A DNA stretch of 64,000 nucleotides from Lacticaseibacillus hegangensis (lineage in GTDB: Bacteria > Bacillota > Bacilli > Lactobacillales > Lactobacillaceae). This document shows, piece after piece, positions 55,003-64,000 of this stretch. The stretch spans positions 34,375-98,374 of the forward strand of contig NZ_RHOL01000007.1 in assembly GCF_003946465.1 (NCBI RefSeq). Direction: 5' to 3'. Numbering within the stretch: the first letter of the stretch is position 1; the number at the start of each line of letters is the position of its first letter. The position numbers and the translations under genes are program-made. The notes beneath the pieces were generated by a model that saw only the letters and a list, made by a program, of their open reading frames with translations, was not told the origin of the DNA and searched no databases.

Positions 55003-55924
55003 ACCTTGTCAAAGGATAAACCGCCCCGATCAGGCCCGCGTTGTTGCGCAGACCCGCCGGCATGATGCGGTACGGAAAGCTTTGACGGGCACTGCTCAGG
55101 CCGTGATGGCGCGCAATGAACTCGTCAAAGCGACCTTGCAGGTCTTGCATGAAGAGGTCGTTTTGGCTGATGCCGCCACCGATCAAAATCCGCTCGGGGT
55201 CAAGGGTCCCGATCAGGTTCATCAGCATCACGACCACGTCGCTCAGAAACTGACTGTAAATTGGCTGGGCGATCATATCGTCCTCGTGCGCCAGCGCGAT
55301 GATCTGCGCCGCGTCCTGTTCCGCCTTGGCTTTGGAATCATAGTGCTGAAGCGACAGGTTGTAGCGGCGCACCAGCCCCGTGACCACAGAAGCCGAATAG
55401 TTGAGCGAAACCCCTTCCAGGTCGTCGCGAAAATCCAAGTCATGCGTGATGCTCCAGCCAATTTCACCGGCCATCCCGTGGGCGCCGCGGTAGACCTGAC
55501 CGTTCAGGACTAGGCCGCCGCCGATGCCTGTGCCCAAAACTAGGCAGATGTAATCGTCGACGTCCTTGGCGTTGCCCAGCCAGCGCTCGGCAATGGCCGC
55601 CGCATTCGCATCGTTTTCAACTTTTACCGGCAGCTTCAACTGATCTGCCAGCGTTTTGCCCAGCGGGTACTGGTAAAAGCTGTCGATGGCCCCACCAGTA
55701 ATCATGTACCCGGCCTTGTCGACAATGCCTGGCGCATCTACGCCCACGCCATCGATCACTTGCTGCTTTTGATACGCGGTCACCACGCCGACCATCTTAT
55801 TGACGTTGCTCGAAGCGCGCTTAAGCGTCTTAAACGACCCATGATCTAGGATCTTGCCCGCCGCCGAGACTAAGCCATACTTGATAGTCGTCCCGCCGAC
55901 ATCAAAGCCGACAAATGTTTTCAT
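55001..55924 (-). CDS. ROK family sugar kinase
   Basis: A 307-residue sugar kinase of the ROK family: phosphate-binding FVGFDVGGTTIKYGLV at the start, VENDANAAAIAERW near 120 and GTGIGGGLVLNG. The cysteine zinc motif of many ROK proteins is missing. Last gene of the PTS IIC-glucosidase-kinase cluster, so it probably phosphorylates the glucose, or the beta-glucoside, released there. The exact sugar is inferred from context only. Confidence 0.85.
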   Translation of the reverse strand: MKTFVGFDVGGTTIKYGLVSAAGKILDHGSFKTLKRASSNVNKMVGVVTAYQKQQVIDGVGVDAPGIVDKAGYMITGGAIDSFYQYPLGKTLADQLKLPVKVENDANAAAIAERWLGNAKDVDDYICLVLGTGIGGGLVLNGQVYRGAHGMAGEIGWSITHDLDFRDDLEGVSLNYSASVVTGLVRRYNLSLQHYDSKAKAEQDAAQIIALAHEDDMIAQPIYSQFLSDVVVMLMNLIGTLDPERILIGGGISQNDLFMQDLQGRFDEFIARHHGLSSARQSFPYRIMPAGLRNNAGLIGAVYPLTR

Positions 55925-55935
55925 GCGTCCGCCTC

Positions 55936-57390
<1,455 letters not shown>

Positions 57391-57444
57391 TCAACAAACA
57401 AAGCGCCCGAAGCCCGGTGTTTAATCCACGGGATCCGGACGCTT
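57391..57444 (-). terminator. Intercistronic hairpin between PTS IIC and glucosidase genes
   Basis: On the minus strand AAGCGTCCG and CGGGCGCTT pair around a loop with an inner CCCG/CGGG stem, followed by TTGTTTGTTG. It may reduce read-through or protect the upstream mRNA. Confidence 0.55.
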
Positions 57445-57469
57445 AAGCACTAATTAGACTAGTTCAGCA

Positions 57470-58831
57470 TTAAGCCTGAGCCGTTGCAGTATCAGATTTT
57501 TCCTTATTTTCCTCAGCCAACTTCTCCTGCTCCTGCTTGAGCAGTGTCTTGTCGTAGGTGCGAATGAATGGGAAGTAAACCGCGAAGGACATGGCCAGCA
57601 TGAGGGCCTGCCACAGGGCAGTGCGCCAGCCGCCGACCAAGAACCCGGAGAAGATCGCGGGTGTGGTCCATGGCACATATATCCCGTTAAATAGTGGAAT
57701 TATCCCGAGCTTAATCGCAAAGTAAGTGAGCGACATGGAAAGGGCTGGAACAACCATGAACGGAATGGCCAGAACAGGGTTCATAACCAGCGGAATCCCA
57801 AACAGGAATGGCTCGTTGATGTTGAAGATCGCTGGGGCAATTTCCAAAGTGCCCAGCGCCTTCAACTGATCTGACTTGGCAAAGAACAAAATGTAGAACA
57901 GCAGCCCAACAGTGATACCAGCACCAGTAACAGTCCCGAACTGGTCCAGCAGCGCCTGCGTGAAGATATGGCCGCCGTTAGCAACCGTCAGCGCCTTACC
58001 AGAGTGGAACAGCGCCGCGTTATCAGTCGAGTTGGACATCAGGATCCCGGTCATAACACCGGAAATGATGGCGGAACCGTGAACCCCGAAGAACCACAGG
58101 AACGTGATCAGCAGGGAAACAACCAGGACCCCACCGAAGGAATCAGTCAGCCCTTGCAGCGGTGTCTGAATGACTTGGTACAGCCACTGCAGCATGCCTT
58201 CGTGAGCAAAGTGATCGAAGGCCATGTAAACCAGGCCCCAGCCTGTCAGCAGAACGGCGGCTGGAATCAGCGCGATGAACGAGTTAGCAACGTTCGCCGG
58301 CACTGAATCGGGAAGCTTGATGGTGATGTTGTTCTTAACAAACCAAGAATAGATCCAGCCGGTCAAAAGGCCGATGATGATCGCAGCGATCATCCCTTTG
58401 CCGCCTAAGAAGCCGGTATCGATCCAGCCCGTGATCCCACGGGAGTTGGTCACGATGGTCTTGCCAGCCTGGTTAACGATTGGGTTAGAAGGCTGCAGCA
58501 CGATCAGGAATGACAGCAGCGCAGTGATCCCTGAAGCCAGCGGATCGATTTTTTCAGCGCGTGCCCATTCGTACGCGATACCGGTGACGGCAATCAGCGC
58601 CATGATGTTAAAACTGAAGTTGTAAATCTGGTTGAAGTACGGCACCAAGCCGGTACTGTTCATCCAGTTTGCCCATGATTCAACAGGCAACGAACCCAAA
58701 ATCAGGAAGAAGGACCCCACGATGATGAAAGGAATGGTGTACATCATGCCATTCTTCAACGCCGTGATCGGACGGGTGCTCGTGAACTTCATGATCTTAG
58801 GCAAAACTTTTTGGTTGATATAATCCCCCAT
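57470..58831 (-). CDS. PTS IIC component, cellobiose/beta-glucoside type
   Basis: The membrane channel of a lactose/cellobiose-family phosphotransferase system, 453 residues and about ten helices. The family segments FGVHGSAIISGVMTG near 245 and the NINEPFLFGIPLVMNP block near 340 are clear. No IIA or IIB gene is in the window, so it must borrow those parts from elsewhere. The ATG at 58829-58831 follows AGGTGA; the GTG at 58840 is inside that site. Confidence 0.91.
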   Translation of the reverse strand: MGDYINQKVLPKIMKFTSTRPITALKNGMMYTIPFIIVGSFFLILGSLPVESWANWMNSTGLVPYFNQIYNFSFNIMALIAVTGIAYEWARAEKIDPLASGITALLSFLIVLQPSNPIVNQAGKTIVTNSRGITGWIDTGFLGGKGMIAAIIIGLLTGWIYSWFVKNNITIKLPDSVPANVANSFIALIPAAVLLTGWGLVYMAFDHFAHEGMLQWLYQVIQTPLQGLTDSFGGVLVVSLLITFLWFFGVHGSAIISGVMTGILMSNSTDNAALFHSGKALTVANGGHIFTQALLDQFGTVTGAGITVGLLFYILFFAKSDQLKALGTLEIAPAIFNINEPFLFGIPLVMNPVLAIPFMVVPALSMSLTYFAIKLGIIPLFNGIYVPWTTPAIFSGFLVGGWRTALWQALMLAMSFAVYFPFIRTYDKTLLKQEQEKLAEENKEKSDTATAQA

Positions 58832-58914
58832 TATGTTCACCTATCTTTCTGCCGCCGATTTCACTCGACAGCCAAGTCAATGTATCATTGCTAAACACTT
58901 GTGCAGGTCACCCT

Positions 58915-59027
58915 GCGATATGAATGATTTCGGCCGAAATCAATGTGATGCGCTCATCACAGTTATTAGTGTAGCCGCTTCCACCACGTAAGCGCTACCC
59001 TTGAGGCCCGTAAAGAAACCGGTTTCA
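58915..59027 (-). promoter_or_regulatory. Control region of the beta-glucoside cluster
   Basis: 58926-58941 is a perfect 16-base palindrome, GATTTCGGCCGAAATC, a candidate operator for the RpiR regulator. It overlaps a weak promoter (TTGATT at 58938-58943, 17 bases, TATCGC). Two catabolite-response (CcpA) matches lie upstream: TGAAACCGGTTTCT at 59014-59027 (minus strand) and ACGTAAGCGCTACCC at 58986-59000 (plus strand, one core mismatch). A further inverted repeat GTGATG/CATCAC is at 58945-58960. Confidence 0.6.
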
Positions 59028-59029
59028 CG

Positions 59030-59062
59030 TAAAAACACCCGTTACAGAAATGTAACGGGTGT
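59030..59062 (-). terminator. Terminator after the rpiR-type gene
   Basis: On the minus strand ACACCCGTTACA, loop TTTC and TGTAACGGGTGT form a perfect 12-base-pair stem followed by TTTT. Confidence 0.93.
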
Positions 59063-59079
59063 CAAAACTATCGTTATGT

Positions 59080-59856
59080 TTACTGGTGGTTGAGCTCATC
59101 TAGTCGGTGACCAATCAGCTCGATCAGGTAGACCACTGGCACCTGCGTCGTCAAATTTAGCGACGCGTGCTTGATCTCCGGCATGAAGTAAGCGATGGTC
59201 AAATCCGCCAGCTTGGCCAAGGTCGAGGCCCCAGAATTGGTAACTGCGATGATTTTCACGTCTTCCGGCCGCACCTTGTTGACGAAATCGATCACCTCGG
59301 TCGTTTCGCCGGACACCGAAAGCACGACCACGACTGTGCCCGCCGGCAGTGGGCTGCTTTGCGGAAACGGCTGGAACGGATCGAAGACTGGCAGCGCAAT
59401 TTTCCCCGCGTTTGACCAGAACCTGGCTCCATACTGAGCCAGTGAGTTCCCGGACCCTAACCCAAAGAACATGACCAGTGGCGCCTTTTGAACGATAGCC
59501 AAGGCCTCGTCGATCAGCTTATTGAAATCAGCCGAGTTCACTTTATTGAAAAAATCGGCTAACGGCACCGATGAGTCATAGCTGGTGGCCTGAAATTCCG
59601 CTGCCTTGGCTTTGCGGTCCTGCTTCAGCGCAAAGCGCAGTTCTGCGTAGCCGTCGTAACCCATTTTCTCGGCAAACCGCAGCACCGAAGCTGTGCTGAC
59701 ATGCGCGTGCTTGGCCAGTTCGCGGATCGGCATGGTTTCCACTGCCGCCTCGTGCTTGATGACGTAATTGTAAATTGCCGTCTCGATTTCATTCAGCGTC
59801 TGCAATTTTTCGTATGAGAACAACCCAGCGCCCCCTGTAGCCTTTTCTTCTATCAT
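59080..59856 (-). CDS. RpiR family transcriptional regulator
   Basis: A sugar-phosphate-sensing repressor or activator of about 258 residues. The N-terminal helix-turn-helix is at about 40-75 (IRELAKHAHVSTASVLRFAEKMGYDGYAE), and the SIS sugar-isomerase domain follows (MFFGLGSGNSLAQYGARF, VLSVSGETTEVIDFV). It lies upstream of and in line with the PTS IIC gene, which it probably controls through 58926-58941. The start is unsure: ATG at 59856 or TTG at 59880, neither with a clear ribosome site. Confidence 0.88.
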   Translation of the reverse strand: MIEEKATGGAGLFSYEKLQTLNEIETAIYNYVIKHEAAVETMPIRELAKHAHVSTASVLRFAEKMGYDGYAELRFALKQDRKAKAAEFQATSYDSSVPLADFFNKVNSADFNKLIDEALAIVQKAPLVMFFGLGSGNSLAQYGARFWSNAGKIALPVFDPFQPFPQSSPLPAGTVVVVLSVSGETTEVIDFVNKVRPEDVKIIAVTNSGASTLAKLADLTIAYFMPEIKHASLNLTTQVPVVYLIELIGHRLDELNHQ

Positions 59857-59903
59857 GACGGCTTGAAACGCAAAATACAACTCTCAATTCTTTTCAGCGA
59901 ATG

Positions 59904-61367
59904 CTATTGCCGCGCCGGCCGATCCAGTGCATTGAACACCAGCCCGAGCACGACGATCACGACCGAGAAAAAGTAAATGTTGTGCAGGCCCGAGTACAAG
60001 ATCTCATGCAACACCGGCAGCAGGTGCTTCGGCAAGCTGACCGCGGTTTGGGGATTGATCAGGCGGTTCAGCATGTTCATATTCACATCAGGATGCGCTG
60101 CGACACCTTGCGCCATGCGCAGGTTCAATACCACGCCGTATAGCGAGACCATCAGCGTTTGCCCGAGCGTGCGGGACAAGGTGTTGAAGCTGGTAGCCAC
60201 ACCAATCTCCTCCGGTTTGACCACCGCCTGGGCCCGCACCGTGGTCGTCGTGATCACGATCCCAAAGCCAAAACCCATCACGGCTGCAATCACCAAGAAG
60301 GCGACATAAGGCGTGCTTTCCGGCACCAGGGATAAGACCACAATCCCCACCAGAATATCTAGCAAGGCCAGCGTCAAGATCCGCTTTGGCGTCATCTTAG
60401 TCAACCACCGGCCGGCGATAAACGAGCCGACGACCCACATCAAACTGCTGGGCGTGATGGCAAAGCCGCCAAACGAGGCCGCCATCCCCAGTACCCCTTG
60501 GACCCACATGGGCATGTACGTTTCGTAGCCGATCACAACGCCCGAAACCAGGGCGGCTAGCACATTGGCGACCACAAAGGGCCGGTTCTTAAACAGCTTT
60601 AAATCGATGATCGGATCTGCGGCACGCCGCTCGCGCCGGACAAAGCACCAAAGCGCCACCCCAGCCGCGACCAGCAGCCCCAAGAAGTTGACGATTCCAT
60701 GGGCACTCGCCAGCGCCTGAAAGCCCAGCATCAAAAACAGCAGGGTCAAGACCAGCCACAGCGTCCCCAGGTAATCAACTGGCGCCGGCACCGTTTCGTG
60801 TTGTTCATGAAAGAACACGGCAATCAGCAGCATCGTGATCAGCCCAATTGGGACGTTGATGAAAAAGATCCAGTGCCACGACAGCGTATCGACGATGAAC
60901 CCACCCAACAGCGGCGCCACTACCGAAGCGATCCCCCAGGCCGAACCATTGAACCCGAGCACCTTGGCCCGCTTTTCGTAGGGATAGATGTCGGCAATGA
61001 TGGTGAAGGTCACCGGCATGATGGCCCCAGCACCGATGCCCTGAAAGGCGCGGCAGATGATCAATATGGGCATCGACTGCGACAGACCCGAAGCCGCGGA
61101 ACCAATGATAAATAGCAGCAGTCCCAGCAGGAACACCGGTTTGCGGCCAATTTTATCCGCGAACTTCCCGTAAATCGGGGTGGCCATCGCGTTTGTCAGC
61201 AGGTAAATCGACACGATCCAGTTCATCAGGCGAACGCCGTGAAGGTCTCCCACGATGGTGGGCATGGCAGTTGCGACAATGGTGCCCTCAATTGCTGTCA
61301 TGAAGGTCGCCACAAAAATCGCGATTGTCGTAATTGCCACGTTAGTTTGCTTGGTTTTACTTAACAT
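59904..61367 (-). CDS. MFS drug exporter, DHA2/EmrB-QacA family
   Basis: A 487-residue proton-driven exporter with about 14 helices. The family motif in helix 1-2 (AIEGTIVATAMPTIVGDL) and motif A GKFADKIGRKPVFLLG between helices 2 and 3 are visible, plus the motif C-like GSAWGIASVVAPLLGGFIVD. The substrate is unknown. The ATG follows GGAG. No dedicated regulator is beside it; the rpiR-type gene belongs to the sugar cluster. Confidence 0.9.
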   Translation of the reverse strand: MLSKTKQTNVAITTIAIFVATFMTAIEGTIVATAMPTIVGDLHGVRLMNWIVSIYLLTNAMATPIYGKFADKIGRKPVFLLGLLLFIIGSAASGLSQSMPILIICRAFQGIGAGAIMPVTFTIIADIYPYEKRAKVLGFNGSAWGIASVVAPLLGGFIVDTLSWHWIFFINVPIGLITMLLIAVFFHEQHETVPAPVDYLGTLWLVLTLLFLMLGFQALASAHGIVNFLGLLVAAGVALWCFVRRERRAADPIIDLKLFKNRPFVVANVLAALVSGVVIGYETYMPMWVQGVLGMAASFGGFAITPSSLMWVVGSFIAGRWLTKMTPKRILTLALLDILVGIVVLSLVPESTPYVAFLVIAAVMGFGFGIVITTTTVRAQAVVKPEEIGVATSFNTLSRTLGQTLMVSLYGVVLNLRMAQGVAAHPDVNMNMLNRLINPQTAVSLPKHLLPVLHEILYSGLHNIYFFSVVIVVLGLVFNALDRPARQ

Positions 61368-61383
61368 ATTTACTCCATTCCAT

Positions 61384-61418
61384 AAAAAACGACCGTCCAG
61401 GATCCCCCGGAACGGCCG
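61384..61418 (-). terminator. Terminator after metK
   Basis: On the minus strand GGCCGTT and GACGGTC pair with an inner CCGG/CCTGG stem, followed by GTTTTTT. Confidence 0.8.
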
Positions 61419-61430
61419 CCTCTTTTCTCG

Positions 61431-62615
61431 TTAATCTAAGTACTTCGCCAGCTCAGGCACCTTATCCAGGTGCTCCCACGGCAGATCAACATCTGTACGT
61501 CCAAAATGACCATAAGCCGCGGTTTGCTCGTAAATCGGCCGCTTTAGGTCAAGCATTTTTATGATCCCCGCCGGCCGCAAATCAAAGTTTTCGCGGATGG
61601 CCTGGGTAATTTTTTCTTCTGAGATCTTGTTCGTGCCAAAGCAGTTTACTGAGACAGACACTGGCTGTGCGACGCCAATCGCGTACGCGAGCTGCACTTC
61701 CATCTTATCGGCCAGCTTGGCGGCCACAACATTCTTCGCGATGTAGCGCGCCGCGTAAGAGGCCGAGCGGTCGACCTTAGTCGCGTCCTTGCCGGAAAAA
61801 GCACCGCCGCCGTGCCGGGCAAACCCGCCATAGGTGTCCACAATGATTTTCCGCCCGGTCAAGCCAGAGTCAGCCTCTGGTCCGCCAAGCACAAAGCGCC
61901 CGGTCGGATTGACGTAAATCTTGGTGTTGTCATCCAGCAAGTTGGCAGGAATGACTGCGCGAATGACTTGGGCCTCGACGTCTTGCCGGATCTGTTCCAG
62001 GGTAGCGTCGGGATCGTGCTGCGTGGAAATGACCACGGTGTCCACCCGCATTGGCTTTTCGTTGTCATCATACTCGACGGTCACTTGGGCCTTGGCGTCC
62101 GGGCGCAGATAGGTGATAGTGCCCTCTTTGCGCAGCTTAGCGATGCGCTGCATCAGCTGGTGGGCCAGCTCGATGGGCAGCGGCATGTACTCCGGCGTTT
62201 CGTTGATCGCGTAACCGAACATCATGCCCTGATCGCCGGCCCCAATGCGGTCGAGCGGATCGTCTTCGCCTTCTCGCGCTTCGTAAGAGTCATCAACGCC
62301 TTGCGCAATGTCCGGCGACTGCTCATCAAGCGCGGTCATGACCCCCACGGAATCCGGATCAAATCCGGAGTCCTTGTCGTATCCGATCCGCCGAATCGTG
62401 TCGCGCACCGTCTTTTGAATGTCGACGTAGGCGCTCGTCGAGATTTCTCCGACCACCAGCACCAGCCCCGTCGTCACTGTCGTCTCGCACGCCACACGGG
62501 CATCTGGATCTTGCGTCAGCATTGCATCCAAAATGGCGTCCGAAATCTGGTCCGCGATTTTATCTGGATGTCCTTCAGAGACCGACTCCGAAGTAAATAA
62601 ATGTCGTTCCTGCAT
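61431..62615 (-). CDS. metK: S-adenosylmethionine synthetase
   Basis: MetK makes SAM from methionine and ATP. The 394-residue protein starts [23 protein letters not shown] and has [12 protein letters not shown] near 120 and the phosphate-binding [16 protein letters not shown] near 265. I choose the ATG at 62613-62615 because it follows the AGGGGG site that is part of the SMK riboswitch; an upstream in-frame start would lie inside the riboswitch. Confidence 0.97.
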   Translation of the reverse strand: MQERHLFTSESVSEGHPDKIADQISDAILDAMLTQDPDARVACETTVTTGLVLVVGEISTSAYVDIQKTVRDTIRRIGYDKDSGFDPDSVGVMTALDEQSPDIAQGVDDSYEAREGEDDPLDRIGAGDQGMMFGYAINETPEYMPLPIELAHQLMQRIAKLRKEGTITYLRPDAKAQVTVEYDDNEKPMRVDTVVISTQHDPDATLEQIRQDVEAQVIRAVIPANLLDDNTKIYVNPTGRFVLGGPEADSGLTGRKIIVDTYGGFARHGGGAFSGKDATKVDRSASYAARYIAKNVVAAKLADKMEVQLAYAIGVAQPVSVSVNCFGTNKISEEKITQAIRENFDLRPAGIIKMLDLKRPIYEQTAAYGHFGRTDVDLPWEHLDKVPELAKYLD

Positions 62616-62620
62616 CTTAT

Positions 62621-62687
62621 TTTTCCCCCTTATTGTTTCGGTTACAAGGCATCTCCAAGACACATCGTCTTGAATCCCATCGGGAAT
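62621..62687 (-). promoter_or_regulatory. SMK box (SAM-III) riboswitch of metK
   Basis: On the minus strand the leader contains GATGCCTTGTAACCGAAA followed by AGGGGGAA, the conserved SAM-binding core and Shine-Dalgarno element of SMK boxes in other Lactobacillales. TTCCC at 62682-62686 can pair with GGGGGAA. When SAM is bound the ribosome site is hidden and translation of metK stops. A TAAGAT -10 box at 62704-62709 gives a transcript that begins just upstream. Confidence 0.93.
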
Positions 62688-62820
62688 TCTTTGCAACTGT
62701 CTAATCTTATCACAGGGTCACCCTTAAATCTAACGCGTCAGGCAAGCTTCCAGCCAAATTACTTTTGCACCGCGTCTACCCTTTCGGTATGATAGGACAC
62801 GTGACGAAAGGAATTTGCCT

Positions 62821-63462
62821 ATGACGATACAAAAAAGTGTGCTCACTGTGAGCCGCTTCATTCAAGCTGCGGCCCTGCCGCTTCTGCTGAACTGGGCGAA
62901 CTTCAGCTTTCATGACTGGCCGTTTCTCGCGCTGATTGGCCTCACCATCGCCCTGGCGGCGCTTGCCACCACGGCGCGCCCAGGAACTTGGACGATTGCG
63001 GCCTTCACTCTAGCGATCATCGGGAGCAGTAACCAGTGGGCGCTTTTGCCGCTCGCCCTTGCTCAGGTGGGCCTGGGTTGGCTGCTTGCCACCCAAAAAA
63101 TGAGCGTCAAATCCGCGATTTCCGGTTGGCTGATTGAAGTCACCTTCATTCAACTCATGCTGAGCGCAAGCCTCACCCATGGCCTGACGACCCTTGTGCC
63201 TGTCGTCTTCGCTTTGATCAATGCCCTGCTCTTGCTCAGCGTTTGGGCCGATCAGCTCCCGCTTTGGGCCCTGGCAGTCTTGATCCTAGCCGGACTTGGC
63301 ACAGGCTACTGGCTCCAGCAATTTACCTTGTCTTTTTGCGCGGCGGTGCTGGTGGTGTTGAGCGTTCTTAACACCCGCCGCATCAAGGCAACCATGCTGC
63401 CTTTCACTTGGGCAGGCATCGCCTTGAGTCTCACCTTTGTTTTGATCCGCATCCATGGCTAA
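62821..63462 (+). CDS. Hypothetical integral membrane protein
   Basis: I do not recognise the family. The 213-residue protein is very hydrophobic, with about seven predicted helices (for example at 15-30, 36-52, 55-80, 85-95, 105-125, 135-160, 165-190) and few charged residues. The ATG at 62821 is 8 bases from AAAGGA; the TTG six bases earlier is too close to that site. It is divergent from metK and ends at a terminator. Function unknown; a small transporter or membrane-associated factor is possible. Confidence 0.7.
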   Translation: MTIQKSVLTVSRFIQAAALPLLLNWANFSFHDWPFLALIGLTIALAALATTARPGTWTIAAFTLAIIGSSNQWALLPLALAQVGLGWLLATQKMSVKSAISGWLIEVTFIQLMLSASLTHGLTTLVPVVFALINALLLLSVWADQLPLWALAVLILAGLGTGYWLQQFTLSFCAAVLVVLSVLNTRRIKATMLPFTWAGIALSLTFVLIRIHG

Positions 63463-63463
63463 C

Positions 63464-63498
63464 AAAAACCGTTCATCCTCCTGGGATGAACGGTTTTT
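63464..63498. terminator. Bidirectional terminator before the tRNA cluster
   Basis: AAAAACCGTTCATCC and GGATGAACGGTTTTT form a 15-base-pair perfect stem. It can end both the membrane protein gene and the tRNA transcript from the other side. Confidence 0.95.
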
Positions 63499-63505
63499 GA
63501 ATTAG

Positions 63506-63579
63506 CGGTTCCAACGAGACTCGAACTCGTGATCTCCTGCGTGACAGGCAGGCGTCCTAACCAACTAGACCATGGAACC
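63506..63579 (-). tRNA. tRNA-Asp (anticodon GTC)
   Basis: Anticodon stem CCTGC/GCAGG around loop CTGTCAC, acceptor GGTTCCA/TGGAACC, discriminator G. CCA is not encoded. Last tRNA of the cluster. Confidence 0.96.
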
Positions 63580-63592
63580 AAACATAAAAAAA

Positions 63593-63665
63593 TGGAGGAT
63601 ACAGGGCTCGAACCTGTGACCCTCTGCTTGTAGGGCAGACGCTCTCCCAGCTGAGCTAATCCTCC
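63593..63665 (-). tRNA. tRNA-Val (anticodon TAC)
   Basis: Anticodon stem TCTGC/GCAGA around loop CCTACAA, acceptor GGAGGAT/ATCCTCC, discriminator A. Confidence 0.96.
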
Positions 63666-63670
63666 ATAAG

Positions 63671-63742
63671 TGACCCGTACGGGATTTGAACCCATGTTAC
63701 CGCCGTGAAAGGGCGGTGTCTTAACCACTTGACCAACGGGCC
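63671..63742 (-). tRNA. tRNA-Glu (anticodon TTC)
   Basis: Anticodon stem CCGCC/GGCGG around loop CTTTCAC, acceptor GGCCCGT/ACGGGTC, discriminator A. Confidence 0.96.
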
Positions 63743-63750
63743 ATACGCAA

Positions 63751-63839
63751 CGGAGAGTAAGGGATTCGAACCCTTGATACGGGAAAACCCGTATACATGG
63801 TTTCCAACCATGCTCCTTCGGCCACTCGGACAACTCTCC
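63751..63839 (-). tRNA. tRNA-Ser (anticodon GGA)
   Basis: Anticodon stem CATGG/CCATG around loop TTGGAAA, long variable arm TACGGGTTTTCCCGTA, discriminator G. Confidence 0.96.
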
Positions 63840-63844
63840 ATAAG

Positions 63845-63916
63845 CTCCGGATGTCAGGCTCGAACTGACGACACCCTGATTAACAGTCAGGTGCTCTACC
63901 ACTGAGCTAATCCGGA
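63845..63916 (-). tRNA. tRNA-Asn (anticodon GTT)
   Basis: Anticodon stem CCTGA/TCAGG around loop CTGTTAA, acceptor TCCGGAT/ATCCGGA, discriminator G. First tRNA after the 5S gene. Confidence 0.96.
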
Positions 63917-63925
63917 ATAAAAAAA

Positions 63926-64000
63926 GCGCGGCAGCTTCCTACCCTCGCAGGCAGTCACCCACCAACTACTCTCGGCGTAGAGAAGCTTAACTTCTGTGTT
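63926..64000 (-). rRNA. rrf: 5S ribosomal RNA, 3' part (runs off the window)
   Basis: On the minus strand the window edge begins inside AACACAGAAGTTAAGC, the conserved 5S segment, and ends at about GCTGCCGCGC before a T run. This is the 3' end of an rRNA operon on the minus strand, followed by the five tRNAs. Confidence 0.93.

Overview
The window is chromosomal DNA from a high-GC member of the Lactobacillaceae. The evidence is the gene order comFA-comFC-hpf-secA-prfB-ftsE-ftsX, the ftsK-ymfF-ymfH-ymfI-rodZ-pgsA-cinA cluster, an SMK-box (SAM-III) riboswitch on metK as in other Lactobacillales, an Ami-type oligopeptide transporter, and a 5S-Asn-Ser-Glu-Val-Asp gene block. Species cannot be fixed from the window. 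Nearly all of it looks like core chromosome. The one clear mobile element is a group II intron.

Left part (1-21 kb), mostly minus strand: cell division transporter ftsEX (ftsX cut by the window edge), prfB with an intact programmed frameshift, secA, the ribosome hibernation factor hpf, the DNA-uptake genes comFC and comFA, the plus-strand gene yigZ, a KUP potassium transporter, RNase Y, cinA, pgsA, rodZ, the ymfI/H/F block and ftsK. Many neighbours overlap by a few bases, so translational coupling is likely. recA, which lies between cinA and rny in many lactobacilli, is absent from that place.

Middle part (21-38 kb): rRNA and tRNA methyltransferases, corA, guaC behind a promoter with purine-type CGAAC boxes, a 6-phosphogluconolactonase, uppP, cutC, a small unknown gene, a DegV protein, and the conserved stress block rluD-like/nadK/relQ facing a CYTH protein and spxH, with coiA beside it. 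A secreted metallophosphoesterase follows. Then comes a heterodimeric multidrug ABC exporter. Its leader holds a strong promoter, a 10-codon leader peptide that appears to start at the transcript's first base, and a terminator hairpin whose 5' arm lies inside that peptide. I read this as a ribosome-controlled attenuator, and it is the most interesting regulatory object in the window.

Right part (38.8-64 kb): an oligopeptide permease operon (oppABCDF) with a consensus promoter sits between two identical tRNA-Leu(CAG) genes. nnrD follows, and then the group IIC-type intron inserted at the T-tract of a shared terminator. Next are rsuA, a MurJ/YtgP-type flippase, and leuS behind a T-box with a CUG specifier that matches the duplicated tRNA-Leu(CAG). 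After a PAP2 phosphatase comes a beta-glucoside module (PTS IIC, phospho-beta-glucosidase, ROK kinase, RpiR regulator) with a perfect palindromic operator candidate and catabolite-response sites. An MFS drug exporter, metK, a small unknown membrane protein, five tRNAs and the end of a 5S rRNA close the window. No CRISPR array, prophage or insertion sequence was seen.
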